Of a stretch of 64,000 nt of DNA, positions 25,185 through 34,118 are shown piece by piece (within the stretch, counting starts at the first letter, position 1; every line of letters begins with the position of its first letter). Location of the stretch: positions 62,001 to 126,000 of the forward strand of contig NZ_BAABHF010000048.1 of assembly GCF_039541955.1 (NCBI RefSeq). Reading direction: 5' to 3'. The position numbers and the translations under genes are program-made. Below the pieces are notes generated by a model. The model saw only the letters and a list, made by a program, of their open reading frames with translations, was not told the origin of the DNA and searched no databases. Origin of the DNA: Actinoallomurus oryzae. GTDB taxonomy: Bacteria; Actinomycetota; Actinomycetes; Streptosporangiales; Streptosporangiaceae.

Positions 25185-27267
25185 CGGACTCCTCCGCTCG
25201 CTCGGCTCTGCGGCGTACGACGCGTATGGCGACGCCGACGAAGAGTACGGCAAGTGAGACGCCGGTGATGAGCAGCGCGGTTCGCCCGTACGCGGTCGTC
25301 CGTACGTGCAGCACGTGCGGACCCGTGCCGAACGGGCGGCCGTCCGGGGCCAGGAGCTCGAGGTTGACATAGGCGATGCCGTTGGCGGACGCCTTCATGT
25401 CGAGGGTGACCTGGTCCTTGTGCCCGGGTTCGAGCCTCAGGGTGCGGTTGACGGAGTCCACTCGCAGACGTGTCTTGTTCTGTGAGTAGGCGCGCAGGGT
25501 GACGACGACGGTGCCGTGGTCGAGCCCGTTGGAGATGGTGATCGCGGTACGGCCCGACCTGCCCGCCATCGTGATGCCGTCGTTCAGCACCTTGATCTTG
25601 CCGATGTCGTGGTCGAGTTCGTCCGTGAGCGTGTCGCGCAGTTTCGTGCCCTTGCGCGACTGGCCGTTCCACGCCGAGGACTCGGTGCGGGCGATGCCGA
25701 GGGTGAAGCCGCTGGCGGCCGAGGTGAAGATCGAGGTGAACTGCCGGACCCTGGAACGGAGGTCCCGGACCTGGCGCAGGTAGTTCTTGCTCAGGCCGGA
25801 GTCCTTCTGCGCCTGGAAGACGCGGCCGGCGGCCGGGGTGTTCTCCGCCGCGCCCAGCGGCACGGCCTGCATCCAGGGCATCTTGGAGGTGTAGTACAGC
25901 ACCGCCTTGGCAAAGGCCGGGCTGGGGTTCCAGCGGCGCGGCGGAGTGATGACGATGGTGCGGGACTTCTGGGGCGCCTCACCGGTGATCATGGCGGTCT
26001 CGGCCAGGAACCGCTGCTCGGCGGCGATCGTGCCGCCGGGCTCGGTCGTGGGGGTGGCCAGGATCTTGCGCAGGGTGTCGTCGTAGGCGACGAGCCTGAC
26101 GTTCGTGCCCGAGACCATCTTGTGCGCGACCGGGTCCACGGTGTACGTCGCGGCGCGCGAGTCCGGCAGCACCGAGCTGCTCAGCAGGATGGTACGAGAG
26201 CCACTGGCGACGAGCGAGGAGAGCGTGGCCTGGTCGGCGAGGCCGTCCGGGGGCATCGCCACCTCCGGCGTCGCGCCGCTCAGGCCGGCCGTGGCGAGCG
26301 TGCGCGTGCCCTGCTGGGCGGCGAACTTGACGTCGTCGCTCATGCCGTGCTGAGCGAGGGCCATCACGTCGGGATCGGCGTACGGCGTGGCGATGAGACG
26401 GTCACCGGGGGCGGTGACCGCCGCGTGCAGCGATCGCAGCCAGTCGTTCGCCGCCACGCTCTGGGGCCGGGACGTGCCCTTGATGGAGTAGCCGTCGGTG
26501 TCGCCCATGCGGGTCGCGTCTTCGACCAGGCTCGGGTCGAGGAGCCAGCTCACCTGGGTGGTCGTCCGCGCCGCGGCGGCGACCAGATTCGACAGGCGGC
26601 CTCCGGAGCCGAGCTGGCGTTCGAGGCCGTCATCGACGAACGTGGAGTCGTCGGCGCGGTGCGGCTGGTCGATGATCGGCCAGACCCAGGCCACCTTGGT
26701 CTTCTGGGGAGAGCTGCCCGCGGGGTAGTAGGTGACGAACGTGCGCACGTGGCCGAGCACGGTGCCCGCGGCGCTGAGCACCTCCACCGAGATCGGGTAG
26801 ACGCCGAACGTGCTCAGGCCCATCTGCCGTACCTTGAGCGACACCGACCAGGACTGCTGGCCACCGACCGGCAGGCTCGCCGCGGCGAGCCGCTGCGGCC
26901 CGGCCTGCTGCGGGTCCAGCCCCTTTCCGTCGGCGTACGTCTCCAGCTCGCCGCGGTTGGCCATCGGCTGCGAGCGGAACCGCAGCCGTACCGAGACCCG
27001 CTGGTACCCGCTCTCGGACTGGTTGATCATCCGGCCGGTCACGTGCAGAGTCGAGTTCGCCCGGAGGTACCCGGCGGGATGGATCGAGGACAGCTTCACG
27101 CTGACGGGGGACTTGGGCGTGGGCTCGCGGTCCCGTGAGGCGCGCCCCTGCGAGGCGTGCGATGAGGCGTGAGTGTGCGCGGAGGACGGCGTCGGCTTCG
27201 GTGCCGCGGCGAACGCCGGTGCTCCGCTGAACAGCAGAGGCAGGACCAGGGCGATGAGTCGTCTCAC
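25177..27267 (-). CDS. DUF6049 secreted/membrane-anchored protein
   Basis: 696-residue extracytoplasmic protein of unknown function. A signal peptide (RRLIALVLPLLFSGAPAFA) opens it, a single helix near the C-terminus (TALLITGVSLAVLFVGVAI) anchors it and a basic tail stays inside. The body contains two beta-rich segments and a central part with repeated T/S-rich strands. Position directly before murJ is conserved in actinobacteria (Streptomyces SCO3895-like), implying a role in envelope assembly. The GTG at 27267 overlaps the Nudix stop in GTGA. Confidence 0.85.
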   Translation of the reverse strand: MRRLIALVLPLLFSGAPAFAAAPKPTPSSAHTHASSHASQGRASRDREPTPKSPVSVKLSSIHPAGYLRANSTLHVTGRMINQSESGYQRVSVRLRFRSQPMANRGELETYADGKGLDPQQAGPQRLAAASLPVGGQQSWSVSLKVRQMGLSTFGVYPISVEVLSAAGTVLGHVRTFVTYYPAGSSPQKTKVAWVWPIIDQPHRADDSTFVDDGLERQLGSGGRLSNLVAAAARTTTQVSWLLDPSLVEDATRMGDTDGYSIKGTSRPQSVAANDWLRSLHAAVTAPGDRLIATPYADPDVMALAQHGMSDDVKFAAQQGTRTLATAGLSGATPEVAMPPDGLADQATLSSLVASGSRTILLSSSVLPDSRAATYTVDPVAHKMVSGTNVRLVAYDDTLRKILATPTTEPGGTIAAEQRFLAETAMITGEAPQKSRTIVITPPRRWNPSPAFAKAVLYYTSKMPWMQAVPLGAAENTPAAGRVFQAQKDSGLSKNYLRQVRDLRSRVRQFTSIFTSAASGFTLGIARTESSAWNGQSRKGTKLRDTLTDELDHDIGKIKVLNDGITMAGRSGRTAITISNGLDHGTVVVTLRAYSQNKTRLRVDSVNRTLRLEPGHKDQVTLDMKASANGIAYVNLELLAPDGRPFGTGPHVLHVRTTAYGRTALLITGVSLAVLFVGVAIRVVRRRAERAEESVE

Positions 27268-27788
27268 GTGACGGCCACGAGGATCTCGGGTACGTGGGCG
27301 ACGAGCCGGCGCTCGTCGGCGTGGGCGAGGCGGCCGGCCACCTCGGCGAGCGGGACCCAGGCGACCTCGGCGACCTCCGGGTCGGTGTCGGAAAGGACCC
27401 CGCCGGTCGCCAGCAGCAGGTGGTGGTGCACGGTCTTGTGGACCCGCCGGTCTCTGGACGGTGGGGCATGACGGGCATGACTCGCGGAGAACCAGTAGTC
27501 GATGGAGCCCAGGCGAGCGACGATCCGGCCGCGGATGCCGGTCTCCTCCTCCACCTCGCGCACCGCCGCCTCCTCGATCGTCTCCGCGCCTTCGATGTGT
27601 CCTTTGGGCAGTGACCACCGCAGTCGGCCATCACGGTCGTACCGGGCGATCAGTGCAGCTCGCGCGGCGCCCGCGATGTCGACGACCAGGCCGCCCGCCG
27701 ACGTCTCCTCGTGATGAGGACCGGGCGGACCGGCGAGCCGTCGACGATTACGCGGGCGGGGCACGGCGTTATGGTAGTAGCCAGGCAT
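27264..27788 (-). CDS. Nudix hydrolase
   Basis: 174-residue Nudix enzyme that hydrolyses a nucleoside diphosphate linked to an unknown group. The complete Nudix box G-x5-E-x7-REVEEETGI lies at 63-85. It heads the Nudix-DUF6049-murJ-pseudokinase operon with 4- and 8-nt overlaps. ATG 27788 has no Shine-Dalgarno; a GTG at 27764 lies 6 nt after TACCAT and may be a leaderless start (166 residues). Divergent from cca. The MutT-like substrate cannot be predicted. Confidence 0.9.
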   Translation of the reverse strand: MPGYYHNAVPRPRNRRRLAGPPGPHHEETSAGGLVVDIAGAARAALIARYDRDGRLRWSLPKGHIEGAETIEEAAVREVEEETGIRGRIVARLGSIDYWFSASHARHAPPSRDRRVHKTVHHHLLLATGGVLSDTDPEVAEVAWVPLAEVAGRLAHADERRLVAHVPEILVAVT

Positions 27789-27972
27789 GCGTAATCGGTC
27801 ATTGCTCGGGGTGATTTCGCCGGGCCGTACCGAGAGTCCGCGCCCCGGGAGGTCGGTCGGGGCTGGTTGGTCGGGGGAGATACGGCGGCGGACAGACTTC
27901 GCTGCCTGGGATCTCATCGCGCTGCACCCCGTATCGGAACAAATGAGGACCGGCAGGTAGGCGATTCCTGTT

Positions 27973-28000
27973 TTGCCTGCCACCTGCGAGGATCTACGCT
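27973..28000 (+). promoter_or_regulatory. Probable leaderless promoter of cca
   Basis: TTGCCT at 27973-27978 and TACGCT at 27995-28000 are separated by 16 nt. The GTG start of cca lies 8 nt after the -10 box with no Shine-Dalgarno, so transcription probably begins at the start codon. Confidence 0.6.
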
Positions 28001-28008
28001 CGATTGCC

Positions 28009-29433
28009 GTGTCGAACGAACTGACCTCCAATCCGGCCGCAGCGATCAGCGAACTGCTGAGCCGCGTGGCCCCCCTCGCCAACGATCTCGGCCGGGTCTT
28101 CGCCGCGGCCGGCCACGAGTTGGCGCTGGTCGGCGGCCCCGTACGCGATGCTCTGCTGGGGCGTCCGGTCAGCGACCTCGACTTCACCACCGACGCCCAC
28201 CCGGAGCGCATCCTCCAGATCGTCAACGGCTGGGCCGACGCGGTGTGGACGATCGGCATCGAGTTCGGCACGATCGGCCTGCGCAAGGGCGACCACCAGA
28301 TCGAGATCACGACGTACCGCAGCGAGTCCTACGACCCGAAGTCGCGCAAGCCGGAGGTCGCGTACGGCACGTCGCTCACCGAAGACCTCGCACGCCGCGA
28401 CTTCGCGGTGAACGCCATGGCCACCCGGCTGCCCGGACACGAGTTCGTCGACCCGTACGGCGGGCTGGCCGACCTGCGGGCCAAGACGATCCGCACGCCC
28501 GGCCGCCCGGAGGACTCCTTCGGCGACGATCCGCTGCGGATGATGCGTGCGGCCCGGTTCGCCTCCCAGCTCGGCTTCACCGTCGAGCCGGCGGTCGTGG
28601 CGGCCATGACGGAGATGGCCGGCCGGATCGAGATCGTCTCGGCCGAGCGGGTCCGTGACGAGCTGTCCAAGCTGCTGACCGGGGCGCACCCGCGCCAGGG
28701 CCTGTCGCTCCTGGTCGACACGGGCCTGGCCGCGCGAGTGCTGCCGGAGCTGCCCAAGCTCCGGCTGGAGATCGACGAGCACCACCGGCACAAGGACGTG
28801 TACGAGCACTCGCTGATCGTTCTGGAGCAGGCGATCGCGCAGGAGAAGGACGGCCCGGACCTGATCCTGCGGCTGGCCGCGCTGCTGCACGACATCGGCA
28901 AGCCGAAGACCCGCTCGTTCGTCGACGGCGGCCGGGTCACCTTCCACCACCACGAGGTCGTCGGCGCCTCGATGAGCAAGGCGCGGCTCACCGCCCTGCG
29001 TTACCCCAAGGACGTCGTCGCGGACGTGTCGCGGCTGGTCGAGCTGCACCTGCGGTTCCACGGGTACGGCACGGGCGAGTGGACCGACTCGGCGGTGCGG
29101 CGCTACGTACGCGACGCGGGTCCCCTGCTGTCGCGGCTGCACAAGCTGACCCGCGCCGACTGCACGACGCGCAACAAGCGCAAGGCGGCGGCGCTGGCGC
29201 GCACCTACGACGACCTCGAACGCCGGATCGCGCGGCTGGAGAAGGAAGAGGAGCTCGCCAAGATCCGTCCTGAGCTCGACGGGCACGAGATCCAGCAGAT
29301 CCTCGACCTGAAGCCGGGACCGGCCGTCGGCCGGGCCTACAAGTTCCTGCTCGACCTGCGCCTGGACCAGGGGCCGATCGGCAAGGAGGCGGCAGCGAAG
29401 GCGTTGCGCGAGTGGTGGCGTGACCAGGGCTGA
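28009..29433 (+). CDS. cca: CCA tRNA nucleotidyltransferase with HD domain
   Basis: 474-residue class II nucleotidyltransferase that adds or repairs the 3' CCA of tRNAs. Motifs: GGPVRD (42-47), catalytic D56-x-D58 in SDLDFTTD, RRDFAVNAMA, and DPLRMMRAARFASQLGF for tRNA binding. A C-terminal HD domain (LLHDIGKPKT) follows, then a basic/acidic helical tail. The GTG start is supported by the adjacent promoter. bioA begins 24 nt downstream, so the two may be co-transcribed. Confidence 0.96.
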   Translation: MSNELTSNPAAAISELLSRVAPLANDLGRVFAAAGHELALVGGPVRDALLGRPVSDLDFTTDAHPERILQIVNGWADAVWTIGIEFGTIGLRKGDHQIEITTYRSESYDPKSRKPEVAYGTSLTEDLARRDFAVNAMATRLPGHEFVDPYGGLADLRAKTIRTPGRPEDSFGDDPLRMMRAARFASQLGFTVEPAVVAAMTEMAGRIEIVSAERVRDELSKLLTGAHPRQGLSLLVDTGLAARVLPELPKLRLEIDEHHRHKDVYEHSLIVLEQAIAQEKDGPDLILRLAALLHDIGKPKTRSFVDGGRVTFHHHEVVGASMSKARLTALRYPKDVVADVSRLVELHLRFHGYGTGEWTDSAVRRYVRDAGPLLSRLHKLTRADCTTRNKRKAAALARTYDDLERRIARLEKEEELAKIRPELDGHEIQQILDLKPGPAVGRAYKFLLDLRLDQGPIGKEAAAKALREWWRDQG

Positions 29434-29457
29434 CCGGCCCTGCCATCATGGGGACGC

Positions 29458-30723
29458 ATGTCCGCCGACGAGCTTCTCGCCTTCGACCGTGAGCACATCT
29501 GGCACCCGTACTCCCCCATGCCCGCCACCACGCCGGTCCATCCGGTGGTCTCGGCCCAGGGCGTACGCCTGACGCTGGCCGACGGCCGTGAGCTGGTGGA
29601 CGGCATGGCGTCGTGGTGGGCGGCGATCCACGGCTACCGGCATCCCGTCCTCGACGCGGCGGTGACCGGGCAACTGCGGGACATGGCGCACGTGATGTTC
29701 GGCGGGCTGACGCACCCGTCCGCGGTGCACCTGGCGCGGCTGCTGATATCCCTCACGCCGGAGCCGCTCACGAAGGTGTTCTTCGCCGACTCCGGATCGG
29801 TGTCGGTGGAGGTCGCGATCAAGATGGCGTTGCAGTACCAGCGTTCGCGCGGACGCGGGTCGAAGTCGCGGCTGCTGACGGTGCGCGGCGGCTATCACGG
29901 CGACACGTTCGGGGCGATGGCGGTGTGCGACCCGGTCGGCGGGATGCACCACGTGTTCGCGGATCTGCTGCCGCGCCACGTGTTCGCGCCGCCGCCGCCC
30001 AGCGCGTACGAGCCGGGGTACGCCGCGGAGCTGTCGCGGCTGGTGGCGACGCACGCGGACGAGCTGGCCGCGATCATCGTGGAGCCGGTCGTGCAGGGCG
30101 CCGGCGGGATGCGCTTCTACGATCCGGCGTGGCTCGGGCTGCTGCGCTCGCTCGCGGACGAGCACGACGTGCTGCTGATCCTGGACGAGATCGCCACCGG
30201 CTTCGGCCGTACGGGCGCGTTCTTCGCCTGCGAGCACGCGGGCGTGTCGCCCGACATCATGTGCGTCGGCAAGGCGCTGACCGGCGGATACCTCACCCTG
30301 GCGGCGGCTCTGTGCACCGACCGGGTGGCGCGGGGGATCAGCGAGGGCGAGGCGGGAGTGCTCATGCACGGACCGACCTACATGGCCAACCCGCTCGCGT
30401 GCGCGGTCGCGGTGGCATCGATCGAGCTGCTGCGCGAGCGCGACTGGCGGACCGAGGTCGCCGCCATCGAGAAGGGGCTCACCGAGGGCCTGGCGCCGGC
30501 CCGGGCCCTGCCGGGCGTGCGCGACGTGCGGGTGCTGGGCGCCATCGGGGTGATCGAGATGGTCGAGGAGGTGGACGTCGCGGCCGTCCAGGAGACGGTG
30601 ATGCGCGAGGGCGTATGGCTCCGCCCGTTCCGCAACCTCATCTACACGATGCCCCCGTACGTCACCGAGCCCGGCGACGTCCACCGCATCACCACCGCCA
30701 TGGTCGCCGCCGCCCACACCTGA
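29458..30723 (+). CDS. bioA: Adenosylmethionine-8-amino-7-oxononanoate aminotransferase
   Basis: PLP enzyme making 7,8-diaminononanoate in biotin synthesis. The 421-residue product has the BioA-typical HIWHPYSPM at 14-22, SWWAAIHGY at 52-60, YHGDT, LDE with D243, and the PLP lysine K272 in CVGKALTGGY. The other biotin genes are not nearby and no BioQ- or BirA-like operator is evident, so the gene stands alone after cca. Normal family length, no defects. Confidence 0.94.
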   Translation: MSADELLAFDREHIWHPYSPMPATTPVHPVVSAQGVRLTLADGRELVDGMASWWAAIHGYRHPVLDAAVTGQLRDMAHVMFGGLTHPSAVHLARLLISLTPEPLTKVFFADSGSVSVEVAIKMALQYQRSRGRGSKSRLLTVRGGYHGDTFGAMAVCDPVGGMHHVFADLLPRHVFAPPPPSAYEPGYAAELSRLVATHADELAAIIVEPVVQGAGGMRFYDPAWLGLLRSLADEHDVLLILDEIATGFGRTGAFFACEHAGVSPDIMCVGKALTGGYLTLAAALCTDRVARGISEGEAGVLMHGPTYMANPLACAVAVASIELLRERDWRTEVAAIEKGLTEGLAPARALPGVRDVRVLGAIGVIEMVEEVDVAAVQETVMREGVWLRPFRNLIYTMPPYVTEPGDVHRITTAMVAAAHT

Positions 30724-30780
30724 TCAGACATGCAGGATGGGATACGTCATGTCCGGAGTCATCCGCCCGAGCAGACTTGC

Positions 30781-32091
30781 TCATGGGCTCAGGTCACTAC
30801 CGGCGGTGGCAACATTCCTCTGGTTTCTGGCGCCCAGCCAGTACGCCGCCGCAGCCATGGCGTAACCGCAGCCGATCAGCATCAGGACGCCGTACGACTT
30901 ACCGTTCGGCGGCAGGATGATCGCGGCGACCGCGAAGCCCGCCACGTACAGGCCGTTGAAGATCATGTCGTAGAACGAGAACACGCGGCCCCGGTAGGCG
31001 TCCGAGATGATCGTCTGGACGATCGTGTCCACGCACAGCTTCACGCCCTGGGCGGCGAGGCCCAGCAGGAAGCCGCCGACGATGAACGGGAACGCCGCGA
31101 ACGGCGCGCCGAACACCACCTCGGCCACGGCCGCGAAGGCCAGCTGCACGGTGATCCACACTTCCTTGCTGATCCGCTCGGTGACCAGCGGCGTGACCAC
31201 GGCGGCCAGGAAGTAGCCGGCGCCGGAGACGACGAGGGCGAGCGCGAAGCCGCCCATGCCCGCCTCGGCGCTGCCGGTGAAGGTGTTGCGGAACAGCAGC
31301 ACCGTCATGATCGTCGTGATGCCGTACAGGAAGCGGTGCGCCCCGATCGCCCCGAGGGCGAACGCCGCGGGACGGCGGTCGCGTACGTGCCGCGCGCCGT
31401 CGAGCAGGCCGCGCAGCACCCGCCGCACCGCCTCACGAGCCTCCGGGCGGGCCGTCCGCAGCTCGGGGCCGAGCAGGTCGCGGCCGAGCCTCGTTGCGAT
31501 GGCCGACGTCGCGACGTACGCCGCGGCGGCACAGAACAGGATCAGCGCCGTGCCGTGCCGGTCGGCGCCGAACACCAGCCGCAGCAGGTAGCCGACACCC
31601 GCGCCGACGAAGGAGGCCATCGTCCCGGAGGTGACCGACACGGCGTTCGCGGTGATCAGCTCCTGGCGGCCCACCACGTGCGGCAGCGCGGCCGACAGCG
31701 CGGACAGGAAGAACCGGTTGACCCCCAGCACCAGGAGCGCGGCGAACAGGAACGGCCCCTCGCGGCGCGCGTACACCAGCAGCGCCGCGGTGACGACCAG
31801 CAGGAGCGCCCGGATCAGCGGTGCGTGGACGAGGATCTGCCGGCGCCGCCAGCGGTCGATGAAGACGCCGACGAACGGCCCGAGCACGGAGTAAGGCAGG
31901 AGTAGCACGGCCGCCGTGACGGCCGCCTCCGCCGCCGTCGCCTCCTGCTCGGGGGAGAACAGGACATACCCGGCGACACCCACCTGGAACACGCCGTCGG
32001 AGAGCGCGGAGACGATCCGCGTCGCGAAGAGTCGGCGAAAGTCCCGCCCTTTGAGGACCAGCCGCAGATCCGACGCGTATGACACCAGCAC
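30781..32091 (-). CDS. MFS transporter (multidrug-exporter type)
   Basis: 436 residues with about 12 hydrophobic helices and the motif GVFIDRWRRRQIL after helix 2, typical of major facilitator drug exporters of the MFS_3 kind. The N-terminus has DFRRLFATRIVSALSDG. The frame opens at GTG 32091, but a TACGCT box ends 6 nt before the in-frame GTG at 32085, which may be the true leaderless start. Substrate unknown. It converges with bioA and lies after the peptide-transporter terminator. Confidence 0.88.
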   Translation of the reverse strand: MLVSYASDLRLVLKGRDFRRLFATRIVSALSDGVFQVGVAGYVLFSPEQEATAAEAAVTAAVLLLPYSVLGPFVGVFIDRWRRRQILVHAPLIRALLLVVTAALLVYARREGPFLFAALLVLGVNRFFLSALSAALPHVVGRQELITANAVSVTSGTMASFVGAGVGYLLRLVFGADRHGTALILFCAAAAYVATSAIATRLGRDLLGPELRTARPEAREAVRRVLRGLLDGARHVRDRRPAAFALGAIGAHRFLYGITTIMTVLLFRNTFTGSAEAGMGGFALALVVSGAGYFLAAVVTPLVTERISKEVWITVQLAFAAVAEVVFGAPFAAFPFIVGGFLLGLAAQGVKLCVDTIVQTIISDAYRGRVFSFYDMIFNGLYVAGFAVAAIILPPNGKSYGVLMLIGCGYAMAAAAYWLGARNQRNVATAGSDLSP

Positions 32092-32114
32092 AGCGTAGGG
32101 CAGCGGAACGCGAA

Positions 32115-32150
32115 GCGGCCGGTCGCCCCAGTACGGAGGCGACCGGCCGC
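32115..32150 (-). terminator. Terminator hairpin of the peptide ABC operon
   Basis: Perfect 13-bp stem (32115-32127 and 32138-32150) with a 10-nt loop, 17 nt downstream of the last permease gene. It has no U tract, as is common for actinobacterial hairpin terminators. Confidence 0.7.
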
Positions 32151-32166
32151 GTGGCGAGAACCAGCG

Positions 32167-33111
32167 TCAGGAGAGCCGGACGCGCGGGTCGAGGAAGGAG
32201 TAGACGACGTCGACGACCAGGTTGCCGAGCACCACGAAGAACGAGGCGATCAGCACGACGCCCATGATGACCGGCAGGTCGCCGTTGGTCAGCGACTGGA
32301 CGGTCATCTGGCCGATGCCCTGCAGGCCGAAGACGGTCTCGGTGACGAGCGTGCCGCCGATCAGGACGCCGATGTCGACACCCGCCTGGGTGACGACCGG
32401 CGTCAGGGCCGACCGCAGGCCGTGCCGGTAGATGACACGCCGTTCTCGCAGGCCCTTGGCGCGGGCGGTGCGAATGTAGTCCTCACCGAGCACGTCCAGT
32501 AGCGAGCCGCGGGTCAGCCGGGTGTAGATGGCCGACTGCAGCAGCGCCAGCGTGATCCACGGCATGATCATGTGCTCGAACCACTGCACCGGGTTCTCCC
32601 CGAGCGGTTTGTACTGGGTCTGCGGGAAGATCTGCAGCTTGACCGCCAGAACGTACTGCAGGGTCATACCGACGATGAACGCCGGCATCGAGATTCCCAC
32701 CAGCACCGACAGGGTGATGCCACGGTCGAGGAGCGTGCGGGCGCGTGTCGCGCTGATGACACCGGCGACGAGGCCGGCCGCCAGCCACAGGACGGCCGCC
32801 CCCAGGATCAGGGACAGGCTGGCCGGCAGCGCCTGCTTGATCATGCTGGTGACCGAGGCCTGCGTGGCGAAGGAGTAGCCCAGGTCGCCGTGGAGCAGCC
32901 GCGTCAGGAAGTGCCAGTACTGCACCGGCAGCGGGTCGTCCAGACCCAGCCGGTGCCGGACCAGGGCGAGCGTGGCCGGGGTCGCGGACTTGCCGGCGAA
33001 ACGGGCCGCCGGGTCCTTGGACGTGGCGAAGAACAGGATGAACACGCCCAGGGTGACGATCCACAGGACCAGGATTCCGAAGAGGATCCGTCGGATCAGG
33101 AAACGAAACAT
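32167..33111 (-). CDS. Peptide/nickel ABC transporter permease, DppB type
   Basis: 314-residue inner-membrane permease with six helices and the coupling-helix EAA-like motif EDYIRTARAKGLRERRVIYRHGL. The N-terminus RFLIRRILFGILVLWIVT is typical of DppB/OppB. It is the last gene of a five-gene operon (binding protein, two ATPases, two permeases), starting 11 nt after the DppC-type gene. Substrate is probably an oligopeptide, but binding-protein sequence alone cannot fix this. Confidence 0.93.
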   Translation of the reverse strand: MFRFLIRRILFGILVLWIVTLGVFILFFATSKDPAARFAGKSATPATLALVRHRLGLDDPLPVQYWHFLTRLLHGDLGYSFATQASVTSMIKQALPASLSLILGAAVLWLAAGLVAGVISATRARTLLDRGITLSVLVGISMPAFIVGMTLQYVLAVKLQIFPQTQYKPLGENPVQWFEHMIMPWITLALLQSAIYTRLTRGSLLDVLGEDYIRTARAKGLRERRVIYRHGLRSALTPVVTQAGVDIGVLIGGTLVTETVFGLQGIGQMTVQSLTNGDLPVIMGVVLIASFFVVLGNLVVDVVYSFLDPRVRLS

Positions 33112-33122
33112 ATCGGTGTTCC

Positions 33123-34109
33123 CTACTTCCTCTTCTTCTTCCGATTGGCCTTCTGCGCCGCGAACAGCCGCTCGGCCCGCGGGTCGAGAGCGTCCCGTAC
33201 GGCGTCACCGAGGATGTTGAAGGCCAGCGTGGTGATGAGCAGGAAAAGCGCCGGGATGAACAGCGTCCACCACGCGACCGTGTACGTCTCGGTCGCGTCG
33301 GAGAGCATGTTGCCCCAGCTCGGCGTGCGGGGGTCGATGCCGGCGCCGAGGAACGACAGCGTCGACTCGAAGATGATCGCGGTGGGGATCGTCATCGACC
33401 CGAGCACGGTCACCGGCGCGATCAGGTTGGGGATCACGTCGATGAACATCGTGCGGACGCTGCCGGCGCCGAGCGACCGGGCCGCCTCGATGAACTCCCG
33501 CTCCTTGATCTGCAGTACCTGCCCTCGCACGATCCGGCCGATCGAGGCGAAGGAGAAGAAGGTGATGACGAAGATCGTCAGCGGGGTACTGGCGCCGAAG
33601 GCCGCGGCGAGCGCGATGGCGAACAGCAGGTACGGGAACGACAGCGTCACGTCCATGAAGCGGGCGAGGATCGTGTCGATGGCGCCGCCGTAGTAGCCGG
33701 CCGCCGAGCCGATGATCACACCGAAGATGACGGCGAGGAGCGTGGAGACCAGGCCGACGAGAAGCGAGATCCGGGCGCCGTACACGGCGCGGACGAGGAT
33801 GTCGCGGCCGAGCCGGTCGGTGCCGAGCGGGTGGTGGCCGTTAGGGCCGACCGGCAGGCCGTCGGCGGTCTGGCCCAGCTTGCGGTCGCCGAAGTCGGGG
33901 GCGTAGCCCACCCACTTGGCGATGAGCGGCGCGATCAGCGCCATGACGATGAGCAGGACGATCACCACGATGGCGGTCATCGCGGCCTTGTCCTGGCGGA
34001 GGCGGGCCCAGGCGAGCTGCCAGGGGCTGCGGCCTTCGATCTTGCGTCCGTCGGGCTCCTCGCTCGCGGGCGGGACCGAGGCCTCGGCTTCGAGATCAGT
34101 GAGGCTCAT
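33123..34109 (-). CDS. Peptide/nickel ABC transporter permease, DppC type
   Basis: 328-residue permease partner. It has a cytoplasmic N-terminal segment ending SPWQLAWARLRQDKAAM, the family block HPLGTDRLGRDILVRAVYGARISL, and the coupling motif EREFIEAARSLGAG. Six hydrophobic helices are visible. The end is strongly basic (ANRKKKRK). It lies 9 nt after the DppF-type ATPase gene. Confidence 0.93.
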   Translation of the reverse strand: MSLTDLEAEASVPPASEEPDGRKIEGRSPWQLAWARLRQDKAAMTAIVVIVLLIVMALIAPLIAKWVGYAPDFGDRKLGQTADGLPVGPNGHHPLGTDRLGRDILVRAVYGARISLLVGLVSTLLAVIFGVIIGSAAGYYGGAIDTILARFMDVTLSFPYLLFAIALAAAFGASTPLTIFVITFFSFASIGRIVRGQVLQIKEREFIEAARSLGAGSVRTMFIDVIPNLIAPVTVLGSMTIPTAIIFESTLSFLGAGIDPRTPSWGNMLSDATETYTVAWWTLFIPALFLLITTLAFNILGDAVRDALDPRAERLFAAQKANRKKKRK

Positions 34110-34118
34110 GATCGATAC

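Noticed and set aside
25177..27618. Extended N-terminus of the DUF6049 gene
   Set aside because: The first 117 codons overlap the Nudix gene antiphase; the GTG at 27267 followed by a signal peptide is the credible start.
29400..29460. Biotin riboswitch or BioQ/BirA operator before bioA
   Set aside because: No inverted repeat of that type lies in the 24-nt cca-bioA spacer.
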